Positions 22,346 through 34,716 of a stretch of DNA of 64,000 nucleotides are shown piece after piece; position 1 is the first letter of the stretch; every line of letters starts with the position of its first letter. Position numbers and translations under genes: made by a program. Source of the DNA: Halichondria panicea (Eukaryota > Porifera > Demospongiae > Suberitida > Halichondriidae). Below the pieces are notes generated by a model. It was not told the DNA's origin. It saw only the letters and a program-made list of their open reading frames with translations, and ran no database searches. The stretch lies in NCBI RefSeq assembly GCF_963675165.1, contig NC_087377.1, positions 10,526,632-10,590,631 of the forward strand. Reading direction: 5' to 3'.

Positions 22346-23330
22346 TGTGTCACAAGCAAACCAACGGACTACTATACCCGTGGCCGCCCGCGCGCGCCTC
22401 GGGTAACGACTACATGTACTATACCCGTGGCTGCCCATGCCCCTCGAGTAACAATGTTTTGCAAGTGTCAAGCATAATTATGCGAATTTGCGAGTGCTGA
22501 TAATGGCTTCGTGAAAATAAGACCGCAAAAACCATACTTGTATGACATCACAATTTGCGATATCGCAGAAGTTAGGCCACAAAGCGTCAAATTTACAAAC
22601 ATAGTACAATATGCACCTGTAACTACCATATAGCTGGTTATTTTCGAGGCACTAAATGTTGGCATTTTTCGCGGATTGACTTTACAAACCTCGAAAATGT
22701 GGGCATGGTTTACTTCCGGGATTTAAACCTCTCTACTGTAGGGGGTGGTCCTTTGAACTTCTATCCTCGAAATGTTTAGTTTGACCAATCCGCGTAAATT
22801 TGGTGCCTCTGTAATAACCATGCAACTATACATAAACTGGCTTCTATGTCAGCTCCATACACACTTTCATGAGTACAACCATAAATTGAAGAGCTGGAGG
22901 GATTGGTAACAGAGTGGTGTATGTGATGCTTTTACATTAATTGAATCTGCAACTATTCGTGCACGTTACGCCCTATGAATGAGGCTATTTTGCCGGGTAA
23001 CTCCCTCAATGTGTTTCCTCATCATCTTTTTCAGCAATTTATAACAAATTTACGAGAATGGAAACTCTAGACTAATTGTACTGCACATAGTGTGGTTTTA
23101 CTACATGTATGACATCATCGCTCAATAATTTACTCGGAAGAAAAATTAATGATTATTTTGAAGAGTGCATATAAAGAACTAATATGATATTTATCATAAA
23201 GCTTTCAGAAAAGCTTTCAGAAAATCCTAACATTATTAAAAATACATGTATACACGTTGAAGTTATGGCAATTAATTCGAATTACTAGCATAATGGTATA
23301 CAGGGCGAAATACACATACACATGTACTGT
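22346..23330. other. intergenic, short repeats only
   Basis: Contains a direct repeat of CTATACCCGTGGC (22371 and 22419) and an inverted-repeat element at about 22625-22810 (TTATTTTCGAGGCACTAAAT... with its degraded complement). No coding sequence recognised. Confidence 0.45.
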
Positions 23331-23339
23331 AAGTTAACA

Positions 23340-24335
23340 ATTTCAAAGACAAACAAAATGTCGTACATTCGTTTCAATCGGGGATTTTTGGATACCCCAT
23401 AAGAGAAAGCTAGTTAAGTTAGCTAGTGGACATTCTGTGACTATCCTAAATTGCAAATGACCTTTGTAGTTTGTTTGCACACAACCTTAAGATAGGTACA
23501 AACTTGCAAAACAGGGAAAGTTTGAGAAATGCAAGTAATAGCTTTTGAGATGTACGTATGTCCGGGTACCATGCTCCGTACGTAAGAATTTCAACAGAGT
23601 GTTAATCAGCTCTAGTTACCATGGTGCACTTCTATGAATGACAGTTGTGGTAAACAAGAAGATGTTAGGATGGAATCACACAGGATGAAAGACATTACAA
23701 GGAAACTTTAGGACTGACCCTCTCCCCTCTTCCATACATGTGCTAATAAAACACGCTTCCTGTGACAAAGACAGGAATACATTCTTTGACCAATGGGGAA
23801 AAACCATTACACATGTGCAATAAAATCTGCGAAATGTTCAGTTTCGGAGAAACAAAATGTCCTACATTTATTTCAATTGGGGAGTTTGGATACCCCACAA
23901 GAGAAAGAAAGTTAGTCAAGTTAGCAGTGGATCCTGAATTAGGAAATCACAAATGACCTTTGGATGTTTGTTTGCACATAATGTCTAAGATAGCTACAAA
24001 ACAGGGAAAGTTTGGGAAATGTAAATAACAGCTTTTGAGATGGAGTCATCGATGTATGCGTGTCCGGGTAGCAAGCTACGTACGTAAGAATTTCAACAGA
24101 GTGTTAATTAGCTCTAGTTACCATGGTGCACTTCTATGAATGACAGTTCAATAAACAAGGAATCACACAGGATGAAAGACATTACAAAGAAACTTTAGGA
24201 CTGACCCTCTCCCCTCTTCCATACATGTGCTATTAAATTAGAAAACACGCTTCCTGTGACAAAGCCAGGAACACATTTTAAGCAGTGGGAAAAAACCATT
24301 ACACATGTGCAAGACAAATAAGTGTATTTTAATCA
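23340..24335. repeat. two ~500-bp tandem units at the 3' end of copy B
   Basis: Unit 1 (about 23345-23835) and unit 2 (about 23836-24335) share GGATACCCCA.AAGAGAAAG, AAACAGGGAAAGTTTG and GTAAGAATTTCAACAGAGTG. The window's first base falls at the matching point of this repeat in copy A, so the left duplicate continues beyond the window. Confidence 0.8.
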
Positions 24336-25387
24336 GCCCACTGAAGCCATACACACTCGACCACACAATAATGTGAAATCCTTTTAACACCAGCCAATAC
24401 AGTAAACAACACGGGTTTAGTGATATCCCCGGCCATCAATTATAACACCATATGAAGGACAGCACGTGTACCCTTTTATTAAGTTGTGCTGCAAATACAG
24501 ACTGTATAAGGGAAACTCCATTAACAAGGGGAAAGCTCTACCTTCTAACATTAAAAATCTATTAAAAGCACTACAAATCTTGTATGCTAACACTAATTGT
24601 TGCAATTTGATAGGCTTTGTACCGACTGTGTGTACAGTTTTACACATTAAGGCACTGTATTCAGTGTTCAGTATTCAGGTAGTTAACAAACCTTTGTAAT
24701 CAATGCCTACCATGGGCCCCCCTCCAAAGCCTTCACTGCCATGAAGCATTACAGTACATGTAAGAAGACTAACTACAAAGTACACAGAAGCAGAAAAGTT
24801 CAGAGTGGGTAGCTTCTCAAGTGTTTTAAGTGTTTCAGGTTACAATCAAGAGTTCAAAAATGCAATCGGGGGACTCACATTCAAAAATTCAAAAAACATT
24901 TTTTTAACAGTGTAAACTAGACTGCATTGACATATCTCACCTGGTGATCTCTTGAGGGGTGACCTGGTGTATGGTGACTCACTCTCGAAGACGGGCAAGG
25001 TGTGGTCGTTGTCAGAGTCGGCCGGGTTGGCGGCAGTCGAGGCAAAGGACTGCTCACCAGGGGGTTCAAATTCTGCGGGGAGACCTGCAACTGTGGGTGT
25101 GGGGGTACAGAGGTGAAAGGTGACACGCAAGAGAAATTTCTGGCCAGACATCAATGCATTCCATCGTGCAATGAATATAAGGAGGAAAAAATGGAATGCA
25201 CAGGTGCACAATATGAATAATGCTACAAGGAATGTTTGTCAAGTGAGAGACCTACTGCTAGTAATGATTGACCGAATGCTGTCAACAAAATTACATGGCC
25301 ACTGATGGTCTAGTAGACAGTTACATGTCAAAGCCTCAGTGGCTGGGGGGGGGTAGTAGTACAAATGATTGTCCTGATTGACAATAC

Positions 25388-25996
25388 CAAGGGCGTATAC
25401 AGAGAAGAGGGCATGCAACTTGCCCTATTCTCAGAATCATCCGACTTCGTATTGAGCTATTTTTAGAACTGCCCACAAAAACGCCCACGCGTAACCTTTG
25501 ACCGCACAAGGTAAATCAAAGTCTTTTTTATATCTGTATATCTATATAAGCTAGCTCGATTGCAGCATAGTAAAACTAGTTCTCAGCAGTATGGCTCGTA
25601 CTAGCAGTGTCAAAGGCAAAGGCAAACCATCCAACAGTTGCAACTCCAAGAAGATGAAACTAGGTACAATAAACCTGTCTTCCTGAGTCTCTGGTACTTC
25701 TTAACAATGCGCCCAGCACTTAACTTCCCGCTCGAAGGGGTTGTCTTGGACCTGGCTGGACTAGGACTGGTCATGACATTTCTCTAAAATAATACTGCAC
25801 TGTTAGCTAGCTAGCTAGCTAGCAAAGGCAGCTCTGATGTACACGCCCATAATTATAACTCCGTAAACAACACCGCCCACTTGTTCACGTCCGTATACTG
25901 GATTCTATTTTTAGCATATCCGGTCTCTGATACGAAGTCGGATGAGTACGTAGGGTACATAGTGAGTTGCATGCCCTCTTCTCTGTATACGCCCTT
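25388..25996. mobile_element. hAT-like MITE inserted in copy B
   Basis: Inverted ends CAAGGGCGTATACAGAGAAG and CTTCTCTGTATACGCCCTT, with inner arms GACTTCGTAT/ATACGAAGTC. The 8-bp flank GACAATAC is repeated on both sides. Copy A has the empty site (GACAATAGTAGAGAGG, ~1300). 609 bp, no transposase. Confidence 0.85.
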
Positions 25997-26639
25997 GACA
26001 ATACGTAGAGAGGATGATGCTTGTACATGTATTAAGGGGGCTTTAGTGATAGTGACAGATCACACAGGAAACAGTAGATTTTAGAGTATACATGTTTGAA
26101 CACAAGACACTACTAGTGGTGATTCAGTACCAGCACAGTATTATTGAGTACATGTGCACTAAGCACTATGAAGCTGTACTATGACATCCATATATGAAAT
26201 CATGCATAGAGTTTCCTTGAAGCCGGGCCACACCCGAATCAGGCGATCAAGCATAATTAAAGTACATATCCCTATATTGATTCCTTCATGCAAGTGGTTC
26301 GTGCTATTATAGTTACAATAATTGCAAGTAAAATGAAAGCACCGAGGGTGCTGATGCCTCGGTGGAGATGCCAAAGCTACATAACATAAAACTACTGCTA
26401 GCTTTTATACACACATTGATTAATGCATATTTTGCTGCATGCAGGCAGAATCCAGCAAAGAGTGGGTAATGATCGACCATGATTGTTGTTAAAAACGATC
26501 GATGCCAAAGTTAAAATCTAAAATTAATGGCTGCATCAGCAGAGCTTTGCAGCTCTCTTCTCACTCTTGCAGCTACCAATAGCTAGCGTTCTAGTGCATA
26601 ACTACTAAGTAGAGTAGCAACACTCGGTGAACAAGTTCT

Positions 26640-26849
26640 GCAATGGCATTCCAAGTAAGCAAAACTAGGTAACTCGAGAACAAAGCATTATTTTGCAAAT
26701 CAACGAATTAAAATCCAAGAAAACATGACTAGAAGCCTATAGAAACTCTTACTTGCACTTCATTGATCCTTGCGCAGCTGTAGCAGTCCACACACACACA
26801 CACACAGAAATACAATACATCACTTGCGCATGTGCGCTGAGGCATAATG
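26640..26849 (+). repeat. microsatellite-bearing interspersed repeat (copy 4)
   Basis: The copy-B counterpart of 1945-2182. The CA run has shrunk to about 8 units (26790-26807). Confidence 0.7.
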
Positions 26850-27507
26850 AGATCCATAATTTATATGAAATCATGCATAGAGTTTCCTTGAAGCCAGGCC
26901 ACACCCGAATCAGGCGATTATGCACAATTAAAGTACATATCCCTATATTGATTCCTTCATGCAAGTGGTTCGTGCTATTATAGTTACAATAATTGGAACT
27001 AAGGAGATCAATGCCTGCATGCATGCAACTTGACTGGGAGGTCTTATAATAAAGATAATTGACAATTGTAGCGAGTGAATGGAAGAAACAAGGGGCTCAA
27101 ACCATCAAGCATTTACATGTTCTATGAGTCATGAAAATCACATGCACATCCCACCACACCCCCATACGCCCACTCACTGTATTGCGATATCCGGTCGCTG
27201 GTGTACGGGGAACAGGGATGACCAATCGGAGGGGGCAAACCTGGGGATGGGTAAAGATCATCATAGCAACATTTCAAAAACAAGAACTAAAAAGAAATTT
27301 ATTAGAGCAATGATCCTTTACCAGACTGTAGTAAATGCACCACACGCTGTGTACTAAACACACAACGTCAGGTGATGATGCAGCATCCCCTGGAAACGAC
27401 CACATACGCGTATGGCTGTCTAATAAGGCTACACTGGATTCTTATGATGATTTGAATGCTCCAGACAAAAGCATGGCCTGGACATTTAGGATCTGTATAT
27501 ATACAGT

Positions 27508-27720
27508 CAGGGTTTCATCTAGGATTAAAAGTTTGGGGGGAAAGGTTTACGCACGCCACAAAATGTTTGGTTAGTCCCACATTTGTTGACCACACCCCCT
27601 ATTACATGCTAGTGCATCACAGTAGATCTAGTTACATATAATTATGATAATGTCATTGTTATACAAAAATTGGGGGGGGGGAAGGTTCACCTCAGCCCCC
27701 CCCCACTAGATGAAACCCTG
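27508..27720. mobile_element. CAGGGTTTCATCTAG-ended MITE inserted in copy B
   Basis: Ends CAGGGTTTCATCTAG...CTAGATGAAACCCTG, 213 bp, with G and C homopolymers inside. ACAGT is duplicated on both sides; copy A carries the empty site (CACAGTACATATCGGG, ~2811). The superfamily is uncertain. Confidence 0.85.
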
Positions 27721-29323
27721 ACAGTACATATCGGGTTACGACAGCCGATTAAAATATTACTACATGCAACTATAAATATTGCTAACTAGGTAGTGTCAAC
27801 TGTTCACATACATGTAAGTACATGTATTACCATAATACCTGGTATTGGTTCAAAGAGATATGGGCTGGCGGTTGATCCCCCTCCCCTTGCTATTGGAGTT
27901 GGTGCGTATACTTGCTGATCCGCTCTCCTCTTGCTGAAACCACACCCATCAACGGTCACGCTGGGTGTATATACACCCATCAGTAGCATCAGTGGGGACG
28001 TCCCTGCTCGTTAACCCAAAGGGCTGGACATCAGCAGGTATCTGATATGGTTACAAAGAAGGTGTCAAATACAGTCCATACAGTAATTGCAAATTGCAGA
28101 GTATCAATGATTGGAGCTTAACATTTTAGGAATAATTATGTTAGATAGTGACGTGGTGGCAACAGTTACATGTAAGAATAAGCCGACAACATCTATGACA
28201 TTTTCAATAATGATAGTAGACACAGCAATGTATGATACATGTACATAATTATTATGTTTACAAGCAAAGCTGTTAAATCATTAACACATACATTTGAGAG
28301 CTATTGTACGTGTCAATAGGTTATAAATTGATTGCACGTACCTCTTTCTTTTTGCTGCCTCCACGGGCACTGATAGGCCAGCTGTGTCTATTGGGAGGGG
28401 GTGGTCCCCCCTGCATGTCCGGCTGGATCCCATGCATAGCAACCGAACCGCTAGCTCTCTTCTGATTTAACGGAGATTTGATTCCGAGTCGTGCCATAAT
28501 GAGGTCAGTGTTCTGATGGAGCTCCGTCAGTAGGAGGGTGTGGTCTCTATAAGATAGCCACTCCCACATATAGAGAATGATCCCAGCAATAAATGCAATG
28601 TAGCGACAATACCACAGGTAGCTGTGGAGGGTCTCCTGTAGAGAGAGGGAGAGGGGCCAGACTCCATGACAAAGTAAAGAGGCAATGCGTAAGGGAAAGT
28701 ACACAGTCACACAGAACTACTGTACTTAAAGATGCAGACACTTCAACTTGTGGCCCATTCTTATGACAGGGTTGGGAAACAGACAGGTACTGTGAGACCA
28801 CACTGAATGTCAAAGCTATCCGAAAGTACTGAAGACGCTATAATACAGAGTGCAATGTATGTGACTATAATTATGCCTGTGGTTCAATGTCAGTTTCAAA
28901 ACAGTAATCCTCTGCACAACAATCAGAAAGGAAACTGATGATGCATGTCTGAAACGCAACAGTGTCCATATCTCCTGTACACTCTTGGATCGTTATGGTG
29001 TCGCTACAGTGATAGACTTGTCGTCCAGATTTCGCCAGATGACAGTTAGCGAACGCCACGGCTAATCGACTTTGTTCCACATCAGTAATCCTCTTACATG
29101 TTGTGTTGAGTCTGGCCACAGCATCTTTCCAACACGAGCTGCTCACTGTCTTCTCTTGCAGTTCTTGAAACTTGTTCTCTCCCAAAGCTTTTCTCTGATC
29201 ATCTGAACTAGAGTCAGGGGAGGTGGTGGTAAGGATGATTAGGGATAGCAGGAGAGTAGATCTAGTTAAAGTAGATAGCGATAGGTGAGAGCTAGAGCTA
29301 GAGCTAGAGAGCGGCATCATGGT

Positions 29324-29394
29324 TAGTCTCATGAATCAGCCGCCGTTCTTTTGGAACCACCAAAAGAACGGCGGCTGATTCATGATACTACGTA
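29324..29394. mobile_element. TAGNCTC fold-back MITE at the start codon of copy B
   Basis: Perfect hairpin, arms TAGTCTCATGAATCAGCCGC / GCGGCTGATTCATGA.ACTA, ending ..CTACGTA. The 9-bp flank CATCATGGT occurs on both sides (29315-29323 and 29395-29403). That 9-mer is the reverse complement of the start-codon context ACCATGATG, so the insertion duplicated the ATG region. Confidence 0.88.
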
Positions 29395-29656
29395 CATCAT
29401 GGTTTGGCTCGGACTTTGGACTCAGTTGTTTCATAGATACCGTATATGCTTGATCAGGAGCCGCGGCTACTAAATGTTTCATTTTGCTGGAAGAGGAGGC
29501 TGCAATTCAAGAGGGGCCACTGTTCAAGAGCGGCGTTTATTAGCTCCAAGTTTGTCATCAAAAGTTGTTTTCACCTGCATAAACTTGAACTCTGCCATGA
29601 GAAAGTCTTTGTGAAAGCACTAACAAGCTGCTACTCATAGCTACGTACATGTAGCT

Positions 29657-29724
29657 TAGACTCGCCAGCCAGCCCTTCCTCCTAACGGAGGAAGGGCTGG
29701 AGGAAGGGCTGGCTGGCGAGTCTA
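29657..29724. mobile_element. TAGNCTCG fold-back MITE, 68 bp
   Basis: Hairpin TAGACTCGCCAGCCAGCCC...GGGCTGGCTGGCGAGTCTA with an internal repeat of GGAAGGGCTGGA. Identical 9-bp flanks CATGTAGCT on both sides. Confidence 0.92.
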
Positions 29725-29913
29725 CATGTAGCTAGCTGCTACATGTAGTAATAATTTTTTTGGCTGCCACGTGCAGAAATGCTAGAGTCAAAGTTCACTG
29801 AGGCTACTATTTGAGAGCGGCTACTAAATGTTTCATTTTGCTAGCAAGGGAGGCTACTATTTGAGTGCGGCCTTTATACAAGAGCGGCCTCTGATCGAGC
29901 ATATACGGTAGTA

Positions 29914-30221
29914 CAGTAGAACCTCGATTATCCGGCCCTCGATTATCCGGAACCTCGATTATCCGGCTTGGCAGTTTTCTTTTTAATCAGATTACATAAT
30001 TCAGAAAATGGGCGTGTCCCTCAAATGCGCATGCGCGTTGCAGCTGTTACCATGGAGACATGCCTGCTTTTCTTTTGCGCATGCGCAGACAACATGTGGC
30101 ACTGCTGTTCATCAATAAAGTGGGTGGATCAAGGCGTGGTTTATCTATTTGATTATCCGGCATATTCACTTATCCGGCCTGCTTCTGGAACCAAGGTGTC
30201 CGGATAATCGAGGTTCTACTG
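29914..30221. mobile_element. pogo/Tigger-like MITE
   Basis: Ends CAGTAGAACCTCGATTATCC...CGATAATCGAGGTTCTACTG-like, flanked by TA, 308 bp. The motif TCGATTATCCGG is repeated three times at the left end. No transposase. Confidence 0.85.
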
Positions 30222-30370
30222 TACATGTAGAAAGAGAAAACTCCATGTAAATCATTGTCACAATCCGTGTTCGCGTAGGTGGAAAAACATTCTTTTTTTC
30301 TTTCTTTATCTACTCCAGAGTCTTCTAGTTGTCATTTGCTACCTCGTAGTCATGGCATAACTCATTGATA

Positions 30371-30905
30371 ACAAGTGCAAAAAACATTTTGTGAAAAAAT
30401 GGGAAAGAGTAGGGTTGGAAGAGCATGTGCACTGAAATAACAAAAAGTTCGAAAACAAGATTGTGGGTTGGTATAGTCTTGCATGCTCCAACTAGTTGAG
30501 GGTGGGGCACGATCTTTAACAGTTGGGTCCAGCACTACTTCTCGTTACACCTCTTTCTTTATTTGAGACGCTCGATCACTTATTTTACCATCAACTTGTA
30601 TGTGTTTCTACATAATGACGCTTTGAATGAGGCTTTTTCAAACTAACGTTTCTTTCTGTTACAGCACCGAAACACTAGGTGTAAAATTAATATTAAATTT
30701 GAGACTCTACAGATGAGCCCTGCCCACCCAAAACTAGAAGTAGTGCTGGACCTAACTGTTAAAGATCGTGCCCCACCCTCAACTAGTTGGAGCATGCAAG
30801 ACTATACCAACCCACAATCTTGTTTTCGAACTTTTTGTTATTTCAGTGCACATGCTCTTCCAACCCTACTCTTTCCCATTTTTTCACAAAATGTTTTTTG
30901 CACTT
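30371..30905. repeat. long inverted repeat, ~170-bp arms
   Basis: 30371-30542 is almost perfectly complementary to 30736-30905 (for example GGGTGGGGCACGATCTTTAA / TTAAAGATCGTGCCCCACCC), with a 193-bp spacer. A third, degraded half-copy lies at 31070-31130 (ACCCTACTTCTCACC...TTTTTTACACTTGTTTG). Likely a fold-back transposon; its termini were not resolved. Confidence 0.85.
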
Positions 30906-31372
30906 GTTTGTAAAATTTTTTCACTGCATGCATGCGTTATTTTATAAATAGTCCTGGGAAACCACGTACAATATTTTAAGTAATTACGTTTTGTTGTGTC
31001 TATTCTAATGGGCGTTCCTTTTAGGGTTACCCATCTTGTTCACATCCTTTTGAGCGGCTCATCCAACATGCAACCCTACTTCTCACCATTATTTTTTTTC
31101 ACAAATGTTTTTTTACACTTGTTTGTATCTACACTTTTTTCTTCACAGGTACCATTTATCTATGGTGCTAGCTAGATCAAATATCTTCAGAAGGTGGCAA
31201 TCCACCTTTACTATGATAAAAAGAGCTAGATCTAGCTAACTGTACTGAATTTTTATTTGCACTGTTGCAGTTTGTGTCTGTTATGATAATTTTCATGAAG
31301 TTTTTTGGTCTTCAATAATTTATTATCACAAGCTAGCTCAGAGCAGGCGCGCTCAGAATGCAATGAAGAGCT

Positions 31373-32456
31373 TAGCCTCGATCCCAGGCCAAGTTTTCGC
31401 TTTTATAACGGTTAGGCAAACAACTGGGCCTGGTACTAGTTGTCTGCGCATGGTCAAATTTTCATTGTATATTTGTGGTCGGCAAAAATATTTAATAAAT
31501 CAATAATCGAAATTTGTACACAGAAAATGCACAGAGTGAGTACACAAAAGATGCACATAGGGAGCTGCTTCACAAAGGCCTGGGGAGTTGCCAGTTGTGC
31601 TGCAGCACAATTACAGTGACCCAGGGCAACTTCAGGATGATTGAATGCCTTCAAATTACGTTTCAAAAAGATTTAGCAGGCTGCTGGACTTCTCTGATTC
31701 TAGGCCCCAACTCGTAACTCATTGCTTGAGAAAACGTAGATTCTCTTGATGTCTCTGAGCTACCCAGCAACGCTCGAATGAGCAGATCATACTCCAGTCC
31801 TGTGTCTGTGAGTATAGGACAATATTAAAAGAAACCAAAGACGGTTAAACCCTTACCTCAAACTGTCCAGTCTCGTCCGTTAGTATAGCCAAGAGGAGCA
31901 CTGTTGGGACAGCTGGATATTAGCCATTGCTCCTGTACAGAGAAGTAGACATTTTAAATACGTGTAGAAATTTCTTGGTTATAGTGTCATTGTCGACGAG
32001 CTGATGATGGCAGCACCAAGTTCTCTAGCTCACACTCTTCACTTGATCCACCATATTAATGATGAAACTATAGTCTACCTACATTCTTGCCAAACATGAA
32101 CAAAACTTGATAGCATAGCCGGCCATAGGGCCCACACAAAAATATCTGACCTTAACAAGCTTGACAAAGCTTTATACCTCTTCCCTTGTTGTTCAGTCTT
32201 CAGAATAAGCTTCAGAGAAGAGAGAAGCTTCAGCTAAGAGCCATTCCAATCGATTCCAATCGATTCCAATAATGATAAAACGGGAACTGACTTCTAGTAC
32301 ACGATAGTACACGAATATAAATGTCACGAAAGTGAACGAGAATATCCATTCGTCAGAATCTGACGAACGACTGACGCATGCGCAGACAACTAGTACCAGG
32401 CCCAGTTGTTCGCCTAACCGTTATAAAAGCGAAAACTCGGCCTGGGATCGAGGCTA
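31373..32456. mobile_element. TAGNCTCG transposon, 1084 bp
   Basis: Terminal inverted repeats of ~80 bp (TAGCCTCGATCCCAGGCC..., with TTCGCTTTTATAACGGTTAG and AACTAGTACCAGGCCCAG), flanked by identical 9-mers TGAAGAGCT. The interior is almost the same as 42797-43680 in the 41507-43759 element. Small open frames inside are identical in both copies but show no transposase motif, so it is probably non-autonomous. Confidence 0.93.
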
Positions 32457-33590
32457 TGAAGAGCTTTACTTGCGAGCATTAAACTGGAGCGGTAAGAATG
32501 GACAGTGCAAAACACTACTGTTGCTATAGACCTCAAGGGTTGCTAAGATAAGAGGGTGTGGCCATGCTGTCTGCTATGTCTGAGCATGCTCAGTAGGAAA
32601 ACAATGGCGAACTGACCTCTGTACCTAATAAAGAAGCCATATCATACACCCTAGCAAATTTAACTTTGAAGGAAAGCGATTAGTTCGGGACGTACCCAAG
32701 GCGACAGAGGACACTAATATGTGTCTAGTTTGTGCTGTGGAGCTACAGTTCTCTAGATTATCTCGCGGAAGAACGTGAGGAGAAGAATGACAAAAAGTTG
32801 TTGTTTTTTTACTTTTGCTGTTTTTATAACTTTTTCATACAATGTTCAATTCAGTTCATATTTCACACAAATGTCACAAATGATATTGGCAACAGATATA
32901 TAAACTCAAAATAACTTTATCTTGCTTCTTGGGTGACATCCAGAGGGGGCCTTTTTGCTGTTTTCGACCCAACCCTACTATTAGCACTACCGTGCTAATG
33001 ATTATATGCAATGGCAGAACTCAATGCAGAACCTGAAGAGACGGAACTAGACAGTGACTCAGACCATAAAGAGGAGCATATTGTTGAGCTTAGCAAGCTT
33101 GACCAGTCTCAAGCTACCCTGTTACGAAGTATCATCCAATGCAAGGAGGACGACATTGTGAAAACTATTATTTGTGTTTTGCTAAATCTTGCCCAAGGAC
33201 CCCTGCTTGGCTTGCTTATGCTTCGCAGCAGCTTCTATGTACGAAGTGTTTACCATGCGTAATGCATGCGTAATGATTATCCAAATGCGTTGAGCAAAGT
33301 GCAGTTCTTTGCTGCCTCCAAGTTTATCACCTGACTGGACCTCTGCAATCTGATTGGTCAAGACGGAATTCTGTCTTGGCACATAAAACGATGACAAGAG
33401 TGCTCAGACGGTGTTCTAAAGGAACGGCGGCTGATTCATGAGACTAAGTCTAGCCTGCCATACTATGCCACACCAAATTCGGACTTTTAATCCTAAAAAA
33501 CAGACCAGGGTGGCAGGCAAAAAGAGAAAAAAATTGATGAATATCATTATAAAACCACAAACGGAGTCGCAACACACCACAAAAAGTCAC
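32457..33590. other. intergenic with one possible short coding piece
   Basis: A TAGNCTC-type right end (CGGCGGCTGATTCATGAGACTA) closes at 33443, but I found no matching left end. The 33011-33259 frame is listed separately. Otherwise nothing recognised. Confidence 0.4.
33011..33259 (+). CDS. short acidic hypothetical frame
   Basis: An 82-residue frame from ATG: an acidic start (EPEETELDSDSDHKEEH) then an amphipathic-looking LSKLDQSQATLLRSIIQC. It has no domain I know, no clear splice partners and no second copy in the window. It could be the first exon of a gene carried by the mobile element that ends at 33443, or chance. Low confidence. Confidence 0.2.
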
Positions 33591-33592
33591 TT

Positions 33593-34188
33593 TACAGGGT
33601 TTTCAGAGTTCTTGCATTTGCAATGTCTAGAGCGGAAGTACTTGTCACGTGAACCATTACGTAACAAGATTGAATTTCTACCTCATTCCAAACCGATTTT
33701 TTTCCAATACATGATTTAGGAGAAAATCAACCTTTGGAAATAGCCTTTGCAAGCCTTTTGCATCACCGCTGAAGCTATCCTTGAGATTGTAAGCAGTTCA
33801 AATAGTTTTGTGAGCTACTATTAGTAACACAAGACTGGATGTCTAGAGCTAAGAGAGATTCTACTGTCTGTATGACTCATCAGCTTGCAGCAACACAAAA
33901 TGAGTAGGCAGGCCGGGGCAAGCCACTTCAACCAGTTCCTTATAATACTGGGAAGCTACACTCCTATATATTTCAGACTTCTCTGAATAACTAGTACATT
34001 TAGTAACGAGGAGTAATTTTGTCTATTAAAAACCTAGCCTCGATTCCAGGCCGCTGAGAAAGGGGCTGGACTCGAGGCTAATAAAAACTCAATGTAAAAA
34101 ACTTGTCGACTCAGCAAAATTTGTGGGAATATCACGTGACAAGTGACTTCCGCTCTATTGGAGATGCAAGAACTCTGAAAACCGCTGT
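33593..34188. mobile_element. inverted-repeat MITE, ~60-bp arms
   Basis: Left arm GGTTTTCAGAGTTCTTGCAT...GAGCGGAAGTACTTGTCACGTG, right arm its near complement at 34125-34190. No coding sequence. Target duplication not resolved. The small TAGNCTCG hairpin at 34035-34080 lies inside. Confidence 0.7.
34035..34080. mobile_element. TAGNCTCG fold-back MITE, 46 bp
   Basis: TAGCCTCGATTCCAGGCCG...GGCTGGACTCGAGGCTA; flanks TTAAAAACC and ATAAAAACT agree at 7 of 9. Nested in the 33593-34188 element. Confidence 0.8.
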
Positions 34189-34239
34189 AGCATTTAATTA
34201 AACATTACAACGTTTTGCAGATCACGCGGCTATTCTGAC

Positions 34240-34716
34240 CTCTGACCTAGACCACTAATTGGTTTATTTTTTGGGGGCATTCTGCAAAAATATGACCCGG
34301 AAAATCCGTGAACATATGGTGTGGCCCAACTATACAAGACATTTCTACCTAAACAGAATTGCCAAATTATGGAACTCACTCCCGGCTGATATATTGGACT
34401 TTTCAGCATCTGTCTACAGTATAAAACAAAAAGTACGGCAATATTTAATATCTAATTTTGAAAGAAATTTTGAACAATCGGATGTGTGCTCGTACCACCT
34501 GATATGCCCATGCCAGAACTGCCACACAATTTAATGATTTTTTGTTTTGTTTGTTTTGTTTTTTTCTTGTTTTGTTTTGTTCCAGCTGCCCCTGAAAAGG
34601 GGTAAGTCTGTCAGCATTAGGATGTATGCCTGCTAGACCTTACTACCTTACTCTATTTTCTGTAATGTCATATGCTGTAAAGCTCTCATAATAATAATAA
34701 TAAAAATAATAATCTA
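34240..34716 (+). mobile_element. 3' end of a LINE retrotransposon
   Basis: The 34259-34534 frame contains YLNRIAKLWNSLPADIL and a C-terminal CPCQNCH, the usual ending of CR1/L2-type LINE ORF2 proteins. It is followed by a T-rich stretch and an (ATA)n tail (34690-34715). Everything upstream of the tail domain is missing, as in a 5'-truncated insertion. Confidence 0.75.

Larger units (their letters stand above)
24093..29320 (-). pseudogene. bmb-like: brambleberry/KAR5-like gene, internally deleted and frameshifted (copy B)
   Basis: ATG at 29320 opens a signal peptide region enlarged by a serine run (AGCTCT repeats). The cysteine domain follows, from SSCWKDAVARLNTTC to CTGDMDTVAFQ. Near 28952 the sequence jumps straight into intron-type sequence, so the FFTH block, the coiled coil and the first two membrane segments are gone. 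Downstream exons remain: 28343-28648 (YLWYCRYIAFIAGIILYMWEW, intact frame), ~27841-28040 (frameshifted by 4 extra bases in a GTATATAC stretch, giving TGA), 27178-27240 (21 codons, intact) and 24941-25084 (48 codons, 9 nt shorter than in copy A). Two MITEs absent from copy A sit in its introns, and a third splits the start region. Clearly a dead gene. Confidence 0.75.

Noticed and set aside
31514-31717. 67-70 residue frames identical in 31373-32456 and 42838-43041
   Set aside because: Identical only because the transposon was copied; frames are open on both strands with no transposase motif.
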